Shown here: piece after piece, positions 39,363 through 41,998 of the stretch
Layout: each line of letters begins with the position of its first letter
Position numbering within the stretch: the first letter of the stretch is position 1
Source of the DNA: Halobacteroidaceae bacterium
Lineage (GTDB): Bacteria; Bacillota; Halanaerobiia; B1SED10-174
Assembly (NCBI GenBank): GCA_003551665.1
Contig: PUNE01000048.1
Span: 1 to 41,998 of the forward strand
Reading direction: 5' to 3'
Length of the DNA: 41,998 nt
Made by a program: the position numbers and the translations under genes
Notes under the pieces: generated by a model
What the model saw: the letters and a program-made list of their open reading frames with translations, nothing else
Database searches by the model: none
Told to the model about the DNA's origin: nothing

Positions 39363-40700
39363 ATGCATATAATTATTATTGGAGCAGGCAAGGTTGGATA
39401 CAGCCTGGCCGAGAAACTGAGCAGAGAAAAACATGATATATTTTTAATTGACCATAACGAGAGGCGCCTGGAAACAATTCAGGAGAATCTTGATATTTCT
39501 ACTATTCTAGGTCCCGGGGGAAATTTATATACCCTTCAAGAGGCAGGAGTTGAAAAGGCCGATTTGCTTTTAGCAGTAACCAATGCTGAAGAGGTCAATA
39601 TCCTGGCCTGCCTCCTGGCCCGCCAGATGGGTGTTAACAGGACTGTTGCCCGGGTGTCCAACCCCGAATATGTTGAGAATGGGCCTTTTGAAATTTCCTC
39701 CTTCGGGATCGACCTGATGATCAACCCGGAAATGGTTACTGCGGAATCAATATTGAAACTGATCAGGGTCCCTGAAGCCCTGAATGTTGAATATTTTGCC
39801 AACCGCAGGGTTCAGCTTTTGGAATTAAGTGTTGATGAGAATTCTCCTATTGTAGGTAAAACCCTTTTTGACCTGGATTTTGATCACTCTTATTTGATTG
39901 TTGCCGTTATGCGCAATGGCAAAATCGTTATTCCCCATGGGAAAGATCGAATAGAGCCGGGGGATCTGATCTTTGTTATGGCCAAAACTGAGGATATGGT
40001 TGCCGTTGAGGAGTTTCTGGGCAAAAGACGGAAAAAAGCCAAAGAAATTACCATCCTTGGTGGAGGCAAGCTTGGTTTTCAACTGGCCAAACTGCTGGAA
40101 AAAAAAGACTTTAATTTAAAATTAATTGAGAAGCAGGTTAGCAGATGCCAGTGGCTTTCTGAAAGGCTTGATAAAACCCAGATTATTAACGGTGATGGAA
40201 CCGATCTTAATCTTCTTGAAAGCGAAGATATAGCCAGTTCGGATATCTTCGCGGCCATGACAGGTGATGATAAGGCCAATATTCTGGTGTCGCTCCTGGC
40301 AAAACACCTGGGAGTTCCCCGAACCATCTCCCAGTTGCGGCGTTCAGACTATGTTCCTTTAGTGGAAAAATTGGGAATTGACGTTGCAGTGAGCCCCCGG
40401 ATGTTAACTGCTGGTGCAATAATGAAATTCATCAGGAGGGGCAAGATTCTCTCTGTTACTTTCCTGGAAGGCGACAGGGCAGAAATGCTGGAGTTGATTG
40501 CTCCTTCCAAAGGCAGGATAATCAATAAGCCTCTCCGGGAGTTGAAGCTCCCCCGGGGAATGATTATTGGTGCCATTTGCAGGGACGATGAGGTTATAGT
40601 TCCTGGTGGAAAAGACCATATTGGGCCGGGGGATTTGATAATTGTTTTTGCCCTACCCCAGGCTATAGCTCAGGTTGAGAAAATATTTGATGGTCGGTGA
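39363..40700 (+). CDS. trkA: Potassium uptake regulator TrkA (two RCK domains)
   Basis: 445 residues from ATG 39363; GAGG ends seven bases before it, while GTG 39357 is too close. The protein has two tandem RCK modules, each with an NAD-binding Rossmann fold (IIIIGAGKVGYSLAEKL near 3-19, and ITILGGGKLGFQLAKLLE near 230) and a TrkA_C domain (LELSVDENSPIVGKTLFDL; LELIAPSKGRIINKPLREL). The cytosolic TrkA ring binds nucleotides and gates the TrkH channel. trkH starts 6 nt after its stop. Confidence 0.95.
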   Translation: MHIIIIGAGKVGYSLAEKLSREKHDIFLIDHNERRLETIQENLDISTILGPGGNLYTLQEAGVEKADLLLAVTNAEEVNILACLLARQMGVNRTVARVSNPEYVENGPFEISSFGIDLMINPEMVTAESILKLIRVPEALNVEYFANRRVQLLELSVDENSPIVGKTLFDLDFDHSYLIVAVMRNGKIVIPHGKDRIEPGDLIFVMAKTEDMVAVEEFLGKRRKKAKEITILGGGKLGFQLAKLLEKKDFNLKLIEKQVSRCQWLSERLDKTQIINGDGTDLNLLESEDIASSDIFAAMTGDDKANILVSLLAKHLGVPRTISQLRRSDYVPLVEKLGIDVAVSPRMLTAGAIMKFIRRGKILSVTFLEGDRAEMLELIAPSKGRIINKPLRELKLPRGMIIGAICRDDEVIVPGGKDHIGPGDLIIVFALPQAIAQVEKIFDGR

Positions 40701-40706
40701 TGGAGT

Positions 40707-41998
40707 ATGCGCTACGGAACCCTTCTAAATATCCTGGGCAGATTGATTTTTTTCGTTGGCCTGTCTCTCTTATTACCACTGGGATGGGCTGTTTACTATG
40801 GAGAAGAGACCGGGCCATTTATTTGGCCCCTGTTGCTTTGTCTTGTCCTGGGAGGTTCTCTGTTTAATTGGGTAAAAGAAAATGGTGAAATAAGGCCGCG
40901 TGAGGGTTTTGCTGTTGTAGGGTTGGGGTGGCTTTTTACAGTTTTAATTGGGGTCCTGCCCTACCTTATATCCGGGACTTTTGTAACTTTCAGCGATGCT
41001 TTTTTTGAGACCATGTCCGGCTTTTCCACTACGGGAGCAAGTGTTTTAGAGGATATAGAAGGTACCAGGCGCAGCATCCTTTTCTGGCGGAGTTTGACCC
41101 ACTGGCTTGGTGGCATGGGTATTATGGTGCTCTTTATTTCTATCCTGGGAACTGTAGGTCCGGGAGGATTGCAGGTTTTTAGGGCTGAAGTTCCCGGGAC
41201 CTACAGCCTGGAAAAATTCAAGCCTCGAATAAAAGAAATGGCTTCAATTCTATGGACTACATATATTGTAATTTCTGCTGCCCAGACCGTAGCCTTGCTT
41301 TTTGCGGGACTTGACTTTTTTGATGCAACGGTTCATACCTTTGGCACCATGGCAACGGGAGGTTTTAGTTCTTATTCAGACAGTATAGGAGCTTTTGATG
41401 ATACTGTAAGGTGGATAATTATTTTTTTCATGTTTCTTGCGGGAATAAACTTCAGTCTCTATTACATCGCTTTCAGGCAAAAAAGCCTGCGGGGATTCTG
41501 GAGAAGCGCAGAATTTCGTCTTTATCTTGGCATTCTGGCTTTTTTTACAGTAGCTCTTTCTTTAATCCTCTGGGGTGAGGGGGAGAGTATAACTGATACA
41601 GTTTTTCAGGTTGTATCGATTACAACTACCACGGGATACGTAACAGCGGATTTTGACGCCTGGCCTTTTGCTGCCAGCGGTATAATGCTATTTTTAATGT
41701 TTGTTGGAGGTTGTGCAGGCTCAACGGGAGGCTCAATGAAAGTTGGACGGCACCTTATCCTTTCCCGTCACGCCATGGTTGAAATGCAGAGGATGGTCAG
41801 GCCCAGGCGAGTTTTGAGCATGAGGATTGAAGGAATGGTCATCCCGGAGAGGGTTATTACAAATGTTTTGACCTTTGCTTTTATTTATTTTTTCCTGACT
41901 GCCGCAAGTACCCTGGTTATCCTCACTTCTGGGGCAGATCTTGTTACAAGTTTTTCAGCAGTTGTTGCCTGTATTGGCAATATAGGGCCTGGATTGGG
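40707..41998 (+). CDS. trkH: Potassium uptake protein TrkH (partial, 3' end beyond the window)
   Basis: 430 codons are visible from ATG 40707, with no stop before the window end. It is a polytopic membrane protein of the SKT (TrkH/KtrB) family. Selectivity-filter loops are visible: MSGFSTTGASV (P-loop 1), TFGTMATGGFSSYSDS (2), VVSITTTTGYVTADFD (3), and ACIGNIGPGLG at the window edge (4). The THWLGGMGIMVL block is also typical. It forms the ion-conducting partner of the preceding TrkA. The full gene is expected to need roughly 50 more codons. Confidence 0.95.
   Translation, partial: MRYGTLLNILGRLIFFVGLSLLLPLGWAVYYGEETGPFIWPLLLCLVLGGSLFNWVKENGEIRPREGFAVVGLGWLFTVLIGVLPYLISGTFVTFSDAFFETMSGFSTTGASVLEDIEGTRRSILFWRSLTHWLGGMGIMVLFISILGTVGPGGLQVFRAEVPGTYSLEKFKPRIKEMASILWTTYIVISAAQTVALLFAGLDFFDATVHTFGTMATGGFSSYSDSIGAFDDTVRWIIIFFMFLAGINFSLYYIAFRQKSLRGFWRSAEFRLYLGILAFFTVALSLILWGEGESITDTVFQVVSITTTTGYVTADFDAWPFAASGIMLFLMFVGGCAGSTGGSMKVGRHLILSRHAMVEMQRMVRPRRVLSMRIEGMVIPERVITNVLTFAFIYFFLTAASTLVILTSGADLVTSFSAVVACIGNIGPGL

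Overview
The window looks like chromosomal DNA from a diderm (two-membrane), spore-forming-lineage Bacillota. Core genes sit in the order rimO-pgsA-cinA-thpR-recA-rny-ymdB-spoVS, which is typical of clostridial-type Bacillota, and SpoVS and a SleB-type cell wall hydrolase fit a sporulating lineage. An ExbB/ExbD/TonB-type motor, a non-lipidated SurA-like peptidyl-prolyl isomerase and an SLH/coiled-coil protein point to an outer membrane. Start codons are often TTG or GTG with strong Shine-Dalgarno sequences, and many genes overlap by 4-17 nt. I cannot assign the genus; Halanaerobiales-like or another diderm clade is an inference.

Layout. 1-5.0 kb: tRNA-Leu(UAG), a PAS/GAF/GGDEF/HD-GYP cyclic-di-GMP protein, and an HdrD/GlcF-like iron-sulfur protein. 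5.0-14.4 kb: housekeeping run rimO, pgsA, methionine gamma-lyase, cinA, thpR, recA (textbook sigma-A promoter with a LexA box between -35 and -10), rny, ymdB, spoVS. 14.5-17.5 kb: M19 dipeptidase, PHP phosphoesterase, SurA/PrsA-like isomerase. 17.5-22.4 kb: a five-gene envelope operon (exbB, exbD, tonB-like, a secreted protein with a C-terminal cohesin-like module, an SLH/coiled-coil/TM protein) closed by a strong terminator. 22.4-24.7 kb: ndk, SleB-like hydrolase, HAD phosphatase, pyrimidine-dimer glycosylase-like protein.

24.7-25.45 kb holds the most unusual locus: a perfect-consensus promoter with an A/T-rich upstream tract drives three tandem copies of an exactly 141-nt unit. Each unit encodes a near-identical 27-28-residue peptide (core MFDYGMAYxATxIYE, basic tail ending RR) behind a strong Shine-Dalgarno sequence. 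A fourth, different basic 27-residue peptide follows, then a terminator. I recognise no family for them.

25.4-32.2 kb is an accessory-looking region: a divergent CDF-like transporter and a phytol/dolichol-kinase-like protein on the minus strand, then a chain of small overlapping enzymes (DUF2087, three GNAT proteins, two SAM methyltransferases, a Gfo/Idh oxidoreductase, a small conserved protein). 32.1-34.1 kb: an ABC-F ATPase on the minus strand preceded by a complete candidate attenuator (promoter, 7-codon leader peptide, competing antiterminator and terminator), as in ribosome-protection antibiotic-resistance genes. 34.3-39.2 kb: a secreted BAAT-like acyltransferase/thioesterase, a DUF488 protein, a TPR protein, a patatin-like phospholipase and poorly conserved small ORFs. 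39.3-41.998 kb: trkA and the start of trkH (potassium uptake), the latter running off the window.
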